Positions 34,048 through 43,408 of a DNA stretch of 64,000 nt are shown piece by piece. The stretch comes from Brevibacillus sp. JNUCC-41. GTDB lineage: Bacteria > Bacillota > Bacilli > Bacillales > DSM-1321. The first letter of the stretch is position 1. Each line of letters begins with the position of its first letter. The notes under the pieces are model-generated. The model was given only the letters and a program-made list of their open reading frames with translations, searched no databases and was not told the DNA's origin. Made by a program: the position numbers and the translations under genes. The DNA lies in assembly GCF_014844095.1 (NCBI RefSeq), contig NZ_CP062163.1, forward strand, positions 2,317,001 through 2,381,000. The letters run 5' to 3'.

Positions 34048-35379
34048 TTATAGTGTTTCGATTTCCAACTCTTCAGCTCGATCCGTTTGTCCAAATTGAC
34101 TGAGAAGCAGGCCGAAGGCTGTACCTACGAGAGCAGGGATGATCCACTCCATGCCGTAGGCGGAAAGGGGAAGGACATCACTCAATGTTTGCACGGGTCC
34201 TAATTGTAAGCCGAAGGCATTCAGTCCGTCCATCAAGGCGAAGACTCCTGTGAAAATCATTGCACTGCGATAAACCTTCTTCGGGTTTTTGAAATGGCGG
34301 CTGAAGAATGTCAGGACAATCAGGACGATCGTTAACGGATAAGCCATCACAAGGAATGGTACAGATACTTTCAAAATTTGATTCAGACCCATATTTGAAA
34401 GAATGAAACCAATGATTGTTACAATGAGAATGACGGTTTTATAGTACAGCTTGGGGAAAAGTTTCGAGAAATACTGTCCGCAAGCAGTAGTCAACCCGAC
34501 GACGGTGGTGAAGCATGCTAAAGTGAAAATGATTCCTAGAAGGACCTTCCCGCCAGTTCCAAGTAAAAGGGTGGATGCGACAGTTAGGATATCCGTTCCG
34601 TTTTCGAATGACCCATCGGCTGCCATGCGTGCTCCCATTACACCTAAGGAGATATAAACTAAAGAAAGCAAAACACCAGCGATGAGACCCGCTTTTACTG
34701 TATATCTCGTCAATTGTTTTCGTTCGGAAATCCCCCTTTGCTGGATTGAGGTCAGGATGACGATTCCAAAAGCCAAGGCAGCTAGTGCATCCATCGTGTT
34801 GTAACCTTCAATGAATCCTTTCGAAAATGCCCCGGCAGCATATGCTTCGGTTGGAGCTTGGAATGGAGCATCAAGCTTTACGAACCCAACGACACAGAGA
34901 ATGACCATGGAAAGAAGTAGAACTGGTGTAATCCAGCGTCCCATGAAGGTTTCCATTTTTTCCGGATTCAATGAAATGGCATAAACGATGATGAAAAATA
35001 TGGTTGTGAAAATGAATAGGAATAGTGATTGATTCATTGAGTTGCCAAAATACGGCTTGAAGCCCATTTCATAGGCAACATTCGCATTTCTTGGAATGGC
35101 CAGAAAAGGCCCGATGCTTAAATAGATGACTACCATGAACAACGTACTGAATAGTGGATGTACACGGGCCCCGATGGTTTGTGCCCCGCCTTTAACAAGT
35201 GAGACTGCAAGAAGCACCAAAATTGGCAGGCCGACTCCGGTTACAACAAAACCGGCAATGGCTGGCCAGAAGGAGGTTCCAGAGGATGCACCCAAAAATG
35301 GAGGGAATATGAGATTCCCCGCTCCGAAGAACATTGAGAAAAGCATAAGGCCGATAAATAATGTGTCTGTTTTTTTCAT
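34048..35379 (-). CDS. brnQ: BrnQ branched-chain amino acid:cation symporter
   Basis: A 443-residue, 12-helix importer for isoleucine, leucine and valine. It has MKKTDTLFIGLMLFSMFFGAGNLIFPPFLG at the start and GYNTMDALAALAFGIVILTSIQQRG in the middle, both family signatures. AGGAG lies seven bases before the ATG. A T-box leader directly upstream shows that transcription responds to an uncharged tRNA, probably tRNA-Ile. It is a single-gene transcript. Confidence 0.93.
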   Translation of the reverse strand: MKKTDTLFIGLMLFSMFFGAGNLIFPPFLGASSGTSFWPAIAGFVVTGVGLPILVLLAVSLVKGGAQTIGARVHPLFSTLFMVVIYLSIGPFLAIPRNANVAYEMGFKPYFGNSMNQSLFLFIFTTIFFIIVYAISLNPEKMETFMGRWITPVLLLSMVILCVVGFVKLDAPFQAPTEAYAAGAFSKGFIEGYNTMDALAALAFGIVILTSIQQRGISERKQLTRYTVKAGLIAGVLLSLVYISLGVMGARMAADGSFENGTDILTVASTLLLGTGGKVLLGIIFTLACFTTVVGLTTACGQYFSKLFPKLYYKTVILIVTIIGFILSNMGLNQILKVSVPFLVMAYPLTIVLIVLTFFSRHFKNPKKVYRSAMIFTGVFALMDGLNAFGLQLGPVQTLSDVLPLSAYGMEWIIPALVGTAFGLLLSQFGQTDRAEELEIETL

Positions 35380-35454
35380 GGTGAATTCTCCTTTTTTTTA
35401 AAATGATAACTCTCGCCGACTGGCCTGAAAAAGGCTGATTGAAGTGTTTTGTGC

Positions 35455-35740
35455 AAATAAAAAACTCGCCCCTGAAAATCAGGGACGAGCTTGTGCTCGC
35501 GTTACCACCCATATTCCGCGCTTCAAAAAAAGCTGCGGCACTCAGTCAACGTACGTTTTCATACGTGATCCATTGTAACGGCGGAAACCCGTCAAAGCCT
35601 ACTGGATTTTCAGCTTTGCATCTCAGAGATGATTTTCGGATAGGCCTTGGACATCGACTTCCACCACATGTCGACTCTCTGTGGAACAGGGTTCTCATCT
35701 TACTCTTTCTCTTCATAGATTTTTTTAATATATAGATAAT
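35455..35740 (-). ncRNA. T-box riboswitch leader of brnQ
   Basis: On the minus strand, the T-box sequence TGGGTGGTAACGCG (about 35,511-35,498) precedes a terminator hairpin (CTCGTCCCTGA / TCAGGGGCGAG, about 35,491-35,463) ending in a T run. The 5' part holds a Stem I-like region (35,735-35,610) with an AGTA element. A GAAAATCATC segment on its 3' side makes ATC (Ile) the likely specifier codon. Binding of uncharged tRNA would form the antiterminator and let brnQ be expressed. Confidence 0.9.
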
Positions 35741-35933
35741 TTAGCAAATTCTGATTATGAAGTCAATATAATTTATCATTAATCCTTTTAAAGGAGCAGG
35801 AAATTAGTCCCTCGTTGGCGAAGCTTCCTATATCCAGAGGATATTTTCAAGAAGAATAGGATATTACTCCCTATTATCTTTCTAATCGCAACTATATTAT
35901 AATAGAAGGCAGAACACTAAAGGAGACAACAGT

Positions 35934-36107
35934 ATGTCTGAAAATAAAAAATTAAGCCTGGCCGATGCAGTCAAACAAAAACTGGCTCAAAAGCAAGCAG
36001 GATCAAGTAAAGATAAACTGGAAACAGGCGTTGTGAAGAAAACGAAACAGCTTAAAAGCCAGTTGACCAAAAAGCCGAATAACCAACGTAAGCGTACAGG
36101 GGTATAA
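35934..36107 (+). CDS. Small basic protein (57 aa)
   Basis: MSENKKLSLADAVKQKLAQK begins at an ATG with AAGGAG eight bases upstream and ends in NNQRKRTGV. It is very lysine-rich, hydrophilic and probably partly disordered, with no membrane segment. The family is unknown to me. A good ribosome site and a downstream terminator support it as a real gene despite its size. A nucleic-acid-binding role would fit the charge but is a guess. Confidence 0.65.
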   Translation: MSENKKLSLADAVKQKLAQKQAGSSKDKLETGVVKKTKQLKSQLTKKPNNQRKRTGV

Positions 36108-36151
36108 TCCTAATTTGTCAAAGGACAACGACTGTTCAGAGCTTATCAGAG

Positions 36152-36189
36152 AGCAGTTACCTTTTATGAATGAGGGTACTGCTTTTTTA
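36152..36189 (+). terminator. Terminator after the 57-aa gene
   Basis: AGCAGTTACC pairs with GGGTACTGCT (one mismatch) followed by T6. Confidence 0.7.
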
Positions 36190-36580
36190 TATGAATGGAA
36201 AAATGGGGATTTAGTAATGGACGGGGCAGGGGGATTTTGCTTTAGTGCCAGGCTTCTGGTAATTTGGAGGTATAAAGAATGATTCGCCCACCTCTATCTG
36301 GTATGTGGTAAAACGAGAAAAAACATTTTTTCTCGAATATGGAAATGACATTTCTATATCGTTTTATTAAAAACATTACAGTTCCATTTGTTTCTGTTTT
36401 AAAATTGTAAGAGTGGTGACATGTTGTTACCATATTGTTTTGCTAAAATAATATTTTAAGGTTTTGTAAATGATTTTTTAACTAAAGGAACCTATAGATT
36501 GAAGTTAGGTCTACTAGAAGGCTTATGGAATCAGTGATTTTCCTTTAATTGAAAATATGAAATATATCGGGGGAATAAAG
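36190..36580. other. AT-rich intergenic region before the GTPase gene
   Basis: No gene, repeat or clear operator is seen. Promoter-like AT-rich text is abundant but no convincing pair of -35/-10 boxes stands out. Confidence 0.4.
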
Positions 36581-39322
36581 ATGGACGAACGGCTGATCGG
36601 AAAAAAATACTATGAAACGATGGTTGAGGATACAAGGAAGCACCCGATTCAAACTTTGGGTGAAATGTTTCTCGTGGAACAAAAAAAGGAAATAGCGGAT
36701 TTAACCGCCATTCGATTTGCTCAAGGAGAAGTATATTTTCAGCATCATGACTATGAAGCAGCCATTTTTAAATGGGAGAACATAGAAGGTGAACTTGGTC
36801 CATGGGCGAAGAAAAACATCGCTGATGCTTATTTTGAATTGGAAATGTACTCAACCGCAGAGGATATCTATAAATCCGTCGATACGGATGAAGCGGTCTT
36901 GAAAACAGAGGTTCTTTTGCAACTTTTTTCCCTGTACATAGTGGAATCGAGAAATGACCTAGCTTCCAAAGTCGTGAAAGAAGCAGTCGAGTTTCAACCG
37001 GATTACCCGAATGTCACGGAAATCGCACGTGCCTTTTTTGAAGAACAAAAGGATTGGAACAGTGCGGTGGTATTAGCGGCTAATGAAAGTATCCGTACAG
37101 AATCAATGGGCTGGTTCGATGTGCTGAAGACGTATATCCAGCAGGGGGTTGCCCAATCGATGGATCCGGATTATTTTTCAACTGTCCTTGGTTCGCTATA
37201 CACACTTGACCAGGAACGTTTCGAAAAAGTGACGGTTGCCCTTTGGAAAAATTATAAATATACGGATTCTTATTTCGAATGGCTAAGAGTGATTAATAAT
37301 TTGATAGATACCATCGAATTGAACCATGCTGATGTATGGGATGAGCTTTCCGTCTATTACAGGGATGCATATGCAGGTCTTTTAGAAGGAACGCACCTAA
37401 TCAAAGATTTAAGTCCTGTCGTGCCAAGGTTACTGGAAAACTGGCTTAAAATCGCAGATGGGGAGCTCTCGTTGTTTGCGGCGGCATCCGCGTTGTCCTG
37501 GAATGAAATCTTCCCGGATACGATCAATGCGCTGGTCATTCAGGATGCAGAAAGCCTGTTGGTGAAATCGCCTAAATTAGGAGGCGGACTTGAAGCGGGA
37601 GAGAAACTGTTCAATTCCATTATCCAGTGGGCTGAAGATAATGATCTAAAGGTTGGCAATAAGCTTAAATGGATGGTCGAGGGGCTTAAGAATACCGAAA
37701 ATTTCAATCTTCTTCTTGTAGGAAGTACAGGAAATGGCAAGACATCCTTCATTCAGTCAATTGTTGGCGAGAGCATTGCTGCTGAAGATCATTCATCCTT
37801 AGTCAGTGTCAAAGACGGGGATGATTTGGAAATCCTTGAAATTACCGATACAGATAGAAAGGTTGTCATGGAGCTAGCTGAATTGGATGAAACACGCCGC
37901 CAGCGCGGGACTATTGTTGATGTGACAATCATAAGTGACTACCTAAGAAATAATGGTCTGCGATTATTGGATACACCGGGGTTCAATGGGGAAAAAAGCG
38001 TGGAATCCGATTTCCAAGGGTATTTACATGGCAGTGATGGACTGATGTTCGTCCTGGACGCCCGGGCGCCTTTCACCGGCAGCGAACGGGATCTGTTATT
38101 GGAAATTCAAATGATGGCTCCGAAACTGCCGATTCATTTCTTATTAAATAAAATGGATACGATATACAGTGATCAGGTCGCAGTCCGGATGGAAGACGAA
38201 ACATGGGATAAAGTGAATGCATATTTCCCGAATGCGAAAGTATTCGCTTTCTCCAAACTTTATGATAGCAAGCAACAATTGAAGGACCTTTCAGCCTTCC
38301 TTCAATCGAATTACCAAGATGAGAATTGGAAGGAAAGAAGATCTGAGAAAATCCTTGCATTCATTCGTAAAACTTTATCTTATCTGTTAGAAAAACGGGC
38401 AGCCAATGAGCGGAAATGCGAGCATTCCATCTCTTGGAATGAACAGATGGAAGTCAAACTGAATGGGGCGGTCAATCAACTGGCTGATTTGGAAAAAGAA
38501 AAAAGTGAAAATATCATAAGGTCGTATCGTCTGCTTAAGGATGAAGTGAAAAATCAGCTTTCTACTAAAATTCCTGAATTACTGAAGGATTGTTCTAAAT
38601 CATTAACGGAAAGCAGTGATTTCAGCCAAGTCCATGTACAGTTAAACGAAGAAATGAATGAGCGGATTCAAAACTTCATTTCTGATAAGATCATGCCTCA
38701 ATATTATCGTTCTCTACAAGACTGGATTGCCAGTTCCCAAATGGAGTTCTCACAAAGCCAGCAGTTTATGGATGAGATGAGTGCCGGATTCAATGAATTA
38801 TACAAAGAAGAACGGATTACGCTTGCAGGTGACTTCAGAGTATTGGATGACTGGCGCCGTGATGCCGATCGGATGACAAGCAGTATCCGCATCGAAAACG
38901 TTAATATCCTTTTGCGCAGGACTCCATCACAATTGCTGCTTAAAGGAGCAGGGAAGCTGTTTGGGGCGATACCGCAAAATAAAGCCAATATGTACAATCG
39001 TTATAAGAAATATCTGGAAAGTGAAGACTACCTGGATGTTGCAGAAATGATCACGGAACGTTTCCTTACCCAATTTGGATTGTTTGAAAAATCTTTGGAT
39101 CGGGACATCTCACTTTTCTATCGCAGTTCATTTGCCTTACTTCAAAAAACGATTGAACAAACGCAGACCGAGATAAAAGACTACCAGGCTGCATTGGAAC
39201 ATATGAAAGAAAATCCGGAAGTTTACCGTGACCCAATCACTTTGTTCGAAGTGAAATTAAGGCAGTTGGAGAGGCTTGAAAAAATCGAGAAAAAGCGTCT
39301 AGCCCAACTTCAAAGAAAATAA
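36581..39322 (+). CDS. Large TPR-containing dynamin-like GTPase
   Basis: A 913-residue cytoplasmic protein. Residues about 40-370 are helical tetratricopeptide-like repeats (FAQGEVYFQHHDYEAAIFKWENI, NIADAYFELEMYSTAEDIYKSV). A GTPase domain follows with P-loop GSTGNGKTS (381-389), G3 DTPGF (464-468) and G4 NKMD (523-526). The last 300 residues are long coiled helices ending in FEVKLRQLERLEKIEKKRLAQLQRK. This layout resembles bacterial dynamin-like or stress GTPases that remodel membranes or complexes, but no membrane-insertion paddle is evident. GGGGG precedes the ATG. It is monocistronic and I do not recognise a named homologue. Confidence 0.8.
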   Translation: MDERLIGKKYYETMVEDTRKHPIQTLGEMFLVEQKKEIADLTAIRFAQGEVYFQHHDYEAAIFKWENIEGELGPWAKKNIADAYFELEMYSTAEDIYKSVDTDEAVLKTEVLLQLFSLYIVESRNDLASKVVKEAVEFQPDYPNVTEIARAFFEEQKDWNSAVVLAANESIRTESMGWFDVLKTYIQQGVAQSMDPDYFSTVLGSLYTLDQERFEKVTVALWKNYKYTDSYFEWLRVINNLIDTIELNHADVWDELSVYYRDAYAGLLEGTHLIKDLSPVVPRLLENWLKIADGELSLFAAASALSWNEIFPDTINALVIQDAESLLVKSPKLGGGLEAGEKLFNSIIQWAEDNDLKVGNKLKWMVEGLKNTENFNLLLVGSTGNGKTSFIQSIVGESIAAEDHSSLVSVKDGDDLEILEITDTDRKVVMELAELDETRRQRGTIVDVTIISDYLRNNGLRLLDTPGFNGEKSVESDFQGYLHGSDGLMFVLDARAPFTGSERDLLLEIQMMAPKLPIHFLLNKMDTIYSDQVAVRMEDETWDKVNAYFPNAKVFAFSKLYDSKQQLKDLSAFLQSNYQDENWKERRSEKILAFIRKTLSYLLEKRAANERKCEHSISWNEQMEVKLNGAVNQLADLEKEKSENIIRSYRLLKDEVKNQLSTKIPELLKDCSKSLTESSDFSQVHVQLNEEMNERIQNFISDKIMPQYYRSLQDWIASSQMEFSQSQQFMDEMSAGFNELYKEERITLAGDFRVLDDWRRDADRMTSSIRIENVNILLRRTPSQLLLKGAGKLFGAIPQNKANMYNRYKKYLESEDYLDVAEMITERFLTQFGLFEKSLDRDISLFYRSSFALLQKTIEQTQTEIKDYQAALEHMKENPEVYRDPITLFEVKLRQLERLEKIEKKRLAQLQRK

Positions 39323-39417
39323 AAAATATCAGGGAACATTTCAAATATTCAAAAATCTATTGACTTTATGACTATATCCCTATAAAGTGATAATTACGAA
39401 AACGTAACACAATATAT

Positions 39418-39523
39418 CTCTTATCAAGAGTGGCGGAGGGACTGGCCCTAAGATGCCCAGCAACCGTTCCATTAGGAATTGGTGCTAAATCCTGCAAAAC
39501 AGAAATGTTTTGACAGATAAGAG
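39418..39523 (+). ncRNA. SAM (S-box) riboswitch
   Basis: Classical SAM-I aptamer text is present. P1 is CTCTTATC / GATAAGAG, followed by AAGAGTGGCGGAGGGACTGG, CCCTAAGATGCCCAGCAACC, AATTGGTGCTAAATCCTGCA and ACAG. A terminator hairpin follows. Binding of S-adenosylmethionine should stop transcription of the downstream transporter genes, so they are expressed when SAM is low. Confidence 0.95.
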
Positions 39524-39550
39524 AGGGACAAGTCTGCAAAACAGCTGATT

Positions 39551-39578
39551 AAACCTCTCTATATTAGAGAGGTTTTTA
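39551..39578 (+). terminator. S-box-controlled terminator
   Basis: AAACCTCTCT pairs with AGAGAGGTTT around a short loop, with a T5 tail. It is the expression platform of the SAM riboswitch. Confidence 0.9.
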
Positions 39579-39639
39579 TTTTGGGATTTACACCAACTAA
39601 ACTGATAAGACTAAATTGAAAATATGGAGGGAAAACAAG

Positions 39640-40752
39640 ATGAGAAGGTCTATTAAAGGAATATTCATTTCAGCCATCGCTTCGGCTTTGCTTTTAACGG
39701 GGTGCTCCACTGGGCAGAGTTCCACAGAATCGAAGAAAGAAGAAAAAGTATCATTTGAAAATGTACCGGAAAGATTTGCAGATGGGGATGGAGCCAAGAT
39801 CAAAGTGATCCGTAAAATTGGCGGTGATGATCATACGGCCCAATACCTGGCGGGGGCGAAGGAAGAAGGAGAAGCACTGGGATTTCAAGTGGATACATAT
39901 ACAGCCAATGGTGATACGGCTAAATTTCATGATGCGATAGCGCAGGCTTTGGAGGAAGATTACGATGGGTATATCATTTCCCATGGTGATGATGCAGCAA
40001 CTGTGAATGACGTTCAAAAGTTGGTTGATTCAGGTAAAAGCGTTGTCACGTTCGATTCAATAGGCGAACTATCTAAAATTGATGGCGTGACATTAACTTC
40101 ACAGGATGATGAAGCGTTGGCAACATTGGCTTTTGATAAACTGTTAAAAGAGCAGAAAGGTGAAGCGGCAATTGCCTATCTTTGGGTGGATGGTTTCCCA
40201 CCAATGGTAAGAAGAAATGCAGTCTATCAGGAAAAACTAAAAGAAAATCCTGGGATTAAAGAAGTCGAAAGATTCGGGGTGGCATCTGCTGATACTTCGG
40301 TTCAGACACAAAATGCTGTAGCCGCAATGCTGAATAAATACCCTAAAGGTAAATTGGATGCCATTTTCGCAACATGGGATGCCTTTGCCATCGGTGCAGC
40401 CCGGGCGATTAAAGAAGCGGGCCGCGATGAAGTGAAGATATATGGTATTGATGTATCTAACGCAGATCTCCAGGAAATCCAATCGGCTGATAGCTCATGG
40501 TCCTACACGGCAGCGGTCGATCCCAAGCTGATCGGTGCAGTGAATATGAGGATATTGGCTAAAAAATTAGCGGGCGAAGATACTCCGCAAACCTATGACT
40601 TAGAGGCTTCACTTATTTCACAAAAGCAAGTCCAAGCTTCAAAAGAAGCGGTAAACATGGCAAATCTGTCTGGTATTGTCGATGGCTGGGGTGAATCTAC
40701 GGAATTTGAAGAAGATTGGATGAAAGTTTTGAAAGATCATTATAAAAAGTAA
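39640..40752 (+). CDS. Sugar-type ABC importer binding lipoprotein (RbsB/LsrB-like), SAM-regulated
   Basis: A 370-residue periplasmic-binding-protein-like 1 (ribose/AI-2 type) lipoprotein with signal MRRSIKGIFISAIASALLL and lipobox LTGC. The mature domain shows KVIRKIGGDDHTAQYLAGAKEEGEALGF, DGYIISHGDD, VVTFDS and AIFATWDAFAIGAARAIKEAG. The ATG at 39,640 follows GGAGG; the upstream ATG at 39,616 lacks one. Being under an S-box links the ligand to the methionine cycle, so methylthioribose or a related 5-deoxy-pentose is the likely cargo (inference). Confidence 0.87.
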   Translation: MRRSIKGIFISAIASALLLTGCSTGQSSTESKKEEKVSFENVPERFADGDGAKIKVIRKIGGDDHTAQYLAGAKEEGEALGFQVDTYTANGDTAKFHDAIAQALEEDYDGYIISHGDDAATVNDVQKLVDSGKSVVTFDSIGELSKIDGVTLTSQDDEALATLAFDKLLKEQKGEAAIAYLWVDGFPPMVRRNAVYQEKLKENPGIKEVERFGVASADTSVQTQNAVAAMLNKYPKGKLDAIFATWDAFAIGAARAIKEAGRDEVKIYGIDVSNADLQEIQSADSSWSYTAAVDPKLIGAVNMRILAKKLAGEDTPQTYDLEASLISQKQVQASKEAVNMANLSGIVDGWGESTEFEEDWMKVLKDHYKK

Positions 40753-40756
40753 AAAG

Positions 40757-40788
40757 AGACACTCTCTTTCAAGTAGAAGGGAGTGTCT
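40757..40788 (+). terminator. Intercistronic stem-loop after the binding-protein gene
   Basis: AGACACTC-C pairs with G-GAGTGTCT around a 12-base loop, without a T run. It probably sets a higher level for the binding protein than for the pump. Confidence 0.6.
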
Positions 40789-40809
40789 GTTCAATAAGGG
40801 GGAATGGAC

Positions 40810-42312
40810 ATGGGCACGAAACTAGAAATGAAGAGGATTTCGATTGAATTTCCAGGGGTGAAGGCGCTGAGTGAAGTTGGTTTTTCCGTACAATCAGGGA
40901 CAGCCCACGCATTGGTCGGTGCAAACGGAGCAGGAAAATCGACGTTAATGAAAGTTTTATCGGGAGCCCATGTTCATTATTCAGGTGACATTTTCATTGA
41001 TGGGATGAGGCAGGATATCCGCTCGCCAAAAGCGGCTCAGGAACAAGGCATTCAAATTGTTTATCAGGAAGTGGATACAGCCCTCATCCCTTACTTAACG
41101 GTTGGCGAAAATGTAATGTTGAACGATATGGTCCAAAACATGGAAAAAAAACAGAGGATCCAATGGAAAGAGCTGCACAAACGAGCCTCTTATATTCTTG
41201 AAGATATGAAAATTCGTGTCCCTTCGAAAAAGCTGGTAAGAGATCTTACCTTGGCTGAAAAACAGATGGTCCTGATAGCAAGGGCCGTTTCGACAGATTG
41301 CAAATTCCTGATTCTCGATGAGCCAACTGCTCCGTTAAGTCATACGGAGACGACAGAACTTTTTCGAATTGTAAATGAATTAAAGCAAAAAGGCGTTGGA
41401 ATCATTTTCATTTCACATCGTCTGCCTGAGATTTTTGAAATCTGTGAGGAAATTACAATCATGAGAAATGGGGAGCGTGTCACTTGTCGAAAGAAGGAGG
41501 ACATGACCCGTAACGAAGTGGTAGAGAATATGCTCGGTAAAACCATGGATGACCAATTTCCAGAAGTGAATGCTTCGATCGGAGACGTCATTCTGGAAGT
41601 GAGCGGATTGTCAGATGCCGAGAAAGTCAAGAATGTCAATCTGAATGTTAAAGCAGGCGAGATAATCGGCTTGGCAGGGTTAGTCGGAGCGGGAAAAACG
41701 GAGCTCTGTAAAACCCTTTTCGGTCATACTTCGATTACAGCGGGGGAAGTGGTCCTGAATGGTCGTAAGCTTTCTTTGAAATCACCGCACGAAGCAGTAA
41801 AAAGCGGTCTGGCACTTGTACCTGAGGAACGCAGGAAAGAAGGGGTCCTCGTTCAGGAATCAGTCTCGGCGAACTTGACTGCAGCCAGCCTCGGCAAATT
41901 CTGCAAGACGTTCAGTTTCGTGGATCGTAAGGCGGAAAAGGAAAAGGCGAAGGAAATGATCTCAAGTCTCGGCATTAAAACTCCTTCAGGGGAAGTAAAT
42001 GTCGAAAACCTTTCAGGTGGTAACCAGCAAAAAGTTGCCATCGGAAAATGGCTTATGGCCGATGCGGATGTATACATATTCGATGAACCAACGAAAGGGG
42101 TCGATGTTGGAGCCAAGAAGGATATATTCGAATTGATTGCAAAGCTTGCAAGGAATGGGAAAGCGGTCATTTATGCATCATCCGAGCTTTCCGAAATCAT
42201 GGGCATTACCAACCGGACATATGTGTTATATGACGGGAGCACTGTCATCGAATTAGAAACTAGCAAAACGAATGAAGAAGAACTACTATTCTATTCAACA
42301 GGAGGAAAATAG
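40810..42312 (+). CDS. Sugar-type ABC importer ATPase (RbsA/LsrA-like)
   Basis: A 500-residue double ATPase. The first domain has GANGAGKST and LILDEPTAPLSHTE with a weak signature (LTLAEKQMVLIARAV). The second has GLVGAGKTEL, LSGGNQQKVAIGKWL and the Walker B YIFDEPTKGVDVG. The ATG at 40,810 lies eight bases after GGGGG; an ATG two codons earlier is too close. The tandem layout is standard for the ribose/AI-2 importer group, where one domain is degenerate. Confidence 0.9.
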   Translation: MGTKLEMKRISIEFPGVKALSEVGFSVQSGTAHALVGANGAGKSTLMKVLSGAHVHYSGDIFIDGMRQDIRSPKAAQEQGIQIVYQEVDTALIPYLTVGENVMLNDMVQNMEKKQRIQWKELHKRASYILEDMKIRVPSKKLVRDLTLAEKQMVLIARAVSTDCKFLILDEPTAPLSHTETTELFRIVNELKQKGVGIIFISHRLPEIFEICEEITIMRNGERVTCRKKEDMTRNEVVENMLGKTMDDQFPEVNASIGDVILEVSGLSDAEKVKNVNLNVKAGEIIGLAGLVGAGKTELCKTLFGHTSITAGEVVLNGRKLSLKSPHEAVKSGLALVPEERRKEGVLVQESVSANLTAASLGKFCKTFSFVDRKAEKEKAKEMISSLGIKTPSGEVNVENLSGGNQQKVAIGKWLMADADVYIFDEPTKGVDVGAKKDIFELIAKLARNGKAVIYASSELSEIMGITNRTYVLYDGSTVIELETSKTNEEELLFYSTGGK

Positions 42313-42313
42313 G

Positions 42314-43318
42314 ATGAGCATACCCATTCCTGTTACACAGACAGCGAAAGCGAAAAAAAGGCCGGAACTTTTCGACTTTTTCTATAAATACGGCACAATA
42401 TTGACGATTATCATTCTGATTGGAATTTTTGCCGTGTCCAATCCAGCTTTCATTCAAACGAATAATTTGATCAACATCCTGCGTTCCATTTCAATCGTGA
42501 CCATCATTGCGATCGGCATTACGATATCGCTGACCGTGGATGGCTTCGACCTTTCCGTAGGATCCGTTGCATCATTGGCCAATGCCATCGTCATATCAAT
42601 GTTCGTCTGGTTTTCGCAGGATACATTAATCGCCATATTAGCTGCGATCGGCGCCTCACTTGTCGTAGGGGCCTTGAATTCCTTCATGATCGTTAAATTG
42701 AGAATTCCCGACATGCTGATGACATTGGCTACCATGTTCATTATCCAGGGAATTGCCCTTACTTATACAAAAGGGGCAACGGTTTCACAAAATATGGTCA
42801 TGCCCGACGGGACATTCGCAACAGGTCTGATCAGCCCATTTTTCGCCAAAATTGGCCAGGTACCATGGATAATCTTGATCATGGCAGTCATTGTGATTGC
42901 GACCCATATCTTTTTGACTTATACGAAGCATGGTCGTTATATGTACATTATTGGGGGGAATAAGGAGGCGGCGAGACTTTCCGGGATATCGGTCAATAAA
43001 TACAAAATCCTTGCCTATCTGCTTTCAGCCCTATTAGCTGCAGTCGGGGGGATTGTTCTAGCTTCAAGAGTCATGACCTCGGAAATCAATTCAGGTTCTC
43101 CCTATTTAATGGATGCCGTTGCGGCAGCCTTCATTGGTTCCTCCGTTTTAGGAGCGGGAAAACCGAATGCATTTGGAACCTTTGTCGGTGCAGTCTTGAT
43201 TGGAATCCTTCAAAACGGTTTGATCATGATGTCCGTTCCGTATTATGCGATGGATATCGTCAAAGGAACAGTGCTGGCCCTTGCGCTCGCGGTAACCTAT
43301 TACAAACAAAAACACTAA
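42314..43318 (+). CDS. Sugar-type ABC importer permease (RbsC/LsrC-like)
   Basis: A 334-residue permease with eight to ten transmembrane helices and the family pattern TVDGFDLSVGSVASLANAIV, RIPDMLMTLATMFI, GRYMYIIGGNKEAARLSGI and AAFIGSSVLGAGKPNAFGT. The ATG at 42,314 follows AGGAGG and is one base after the ATPase stop. It completes the S-box-regulated importer. A terminator follows. Confidence 0.9.
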   Translation: MSIPIPVTQTAKAKKRPELFDFFYKYGTILTIIILIGIFAVSNPAFIQTNNLINILRSISIVTIIAIGITISLTVDGFDLSVGSVASLANAIVISMFVWFSQDTLIAILAAIGASLVVGALNSFMIVKLRIPDMLMTLATMFIIQGIALTYTKGATVSQNMVMPDGTFATGLISPFFAKIGQVPWIILIMAVIVIATHIFLTYTKHGRYMYIIGGNKEAARLSGISVNKYKILAYLLSALLAAVGGIVLASRVMTSEINSGSPYLMDAVAAAFIGSSVLGAGKPNAFGTFVGAVLIGILQNGLIMMSVPYYAMDIVKGTVLALALAVTYYKQKH

Positions 43319-43376
43319 AATGGTTTCGTCCCGTTAATCTACAGAAATCCTATAATTGTGAATTTTGAAGATTGAT

Positions 43377-43408
43377 AAAAATCCTGTTGGAATGCAACAG
43401 GATTTTTT
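43377..43408 (+). terminator. Terminator of the SAM-regulated importer operon
   Basis: AAAATCCTGTTG pairs with CAACAGGATTTT around a five-base loop and continues into T6. Confidence 0.9.
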
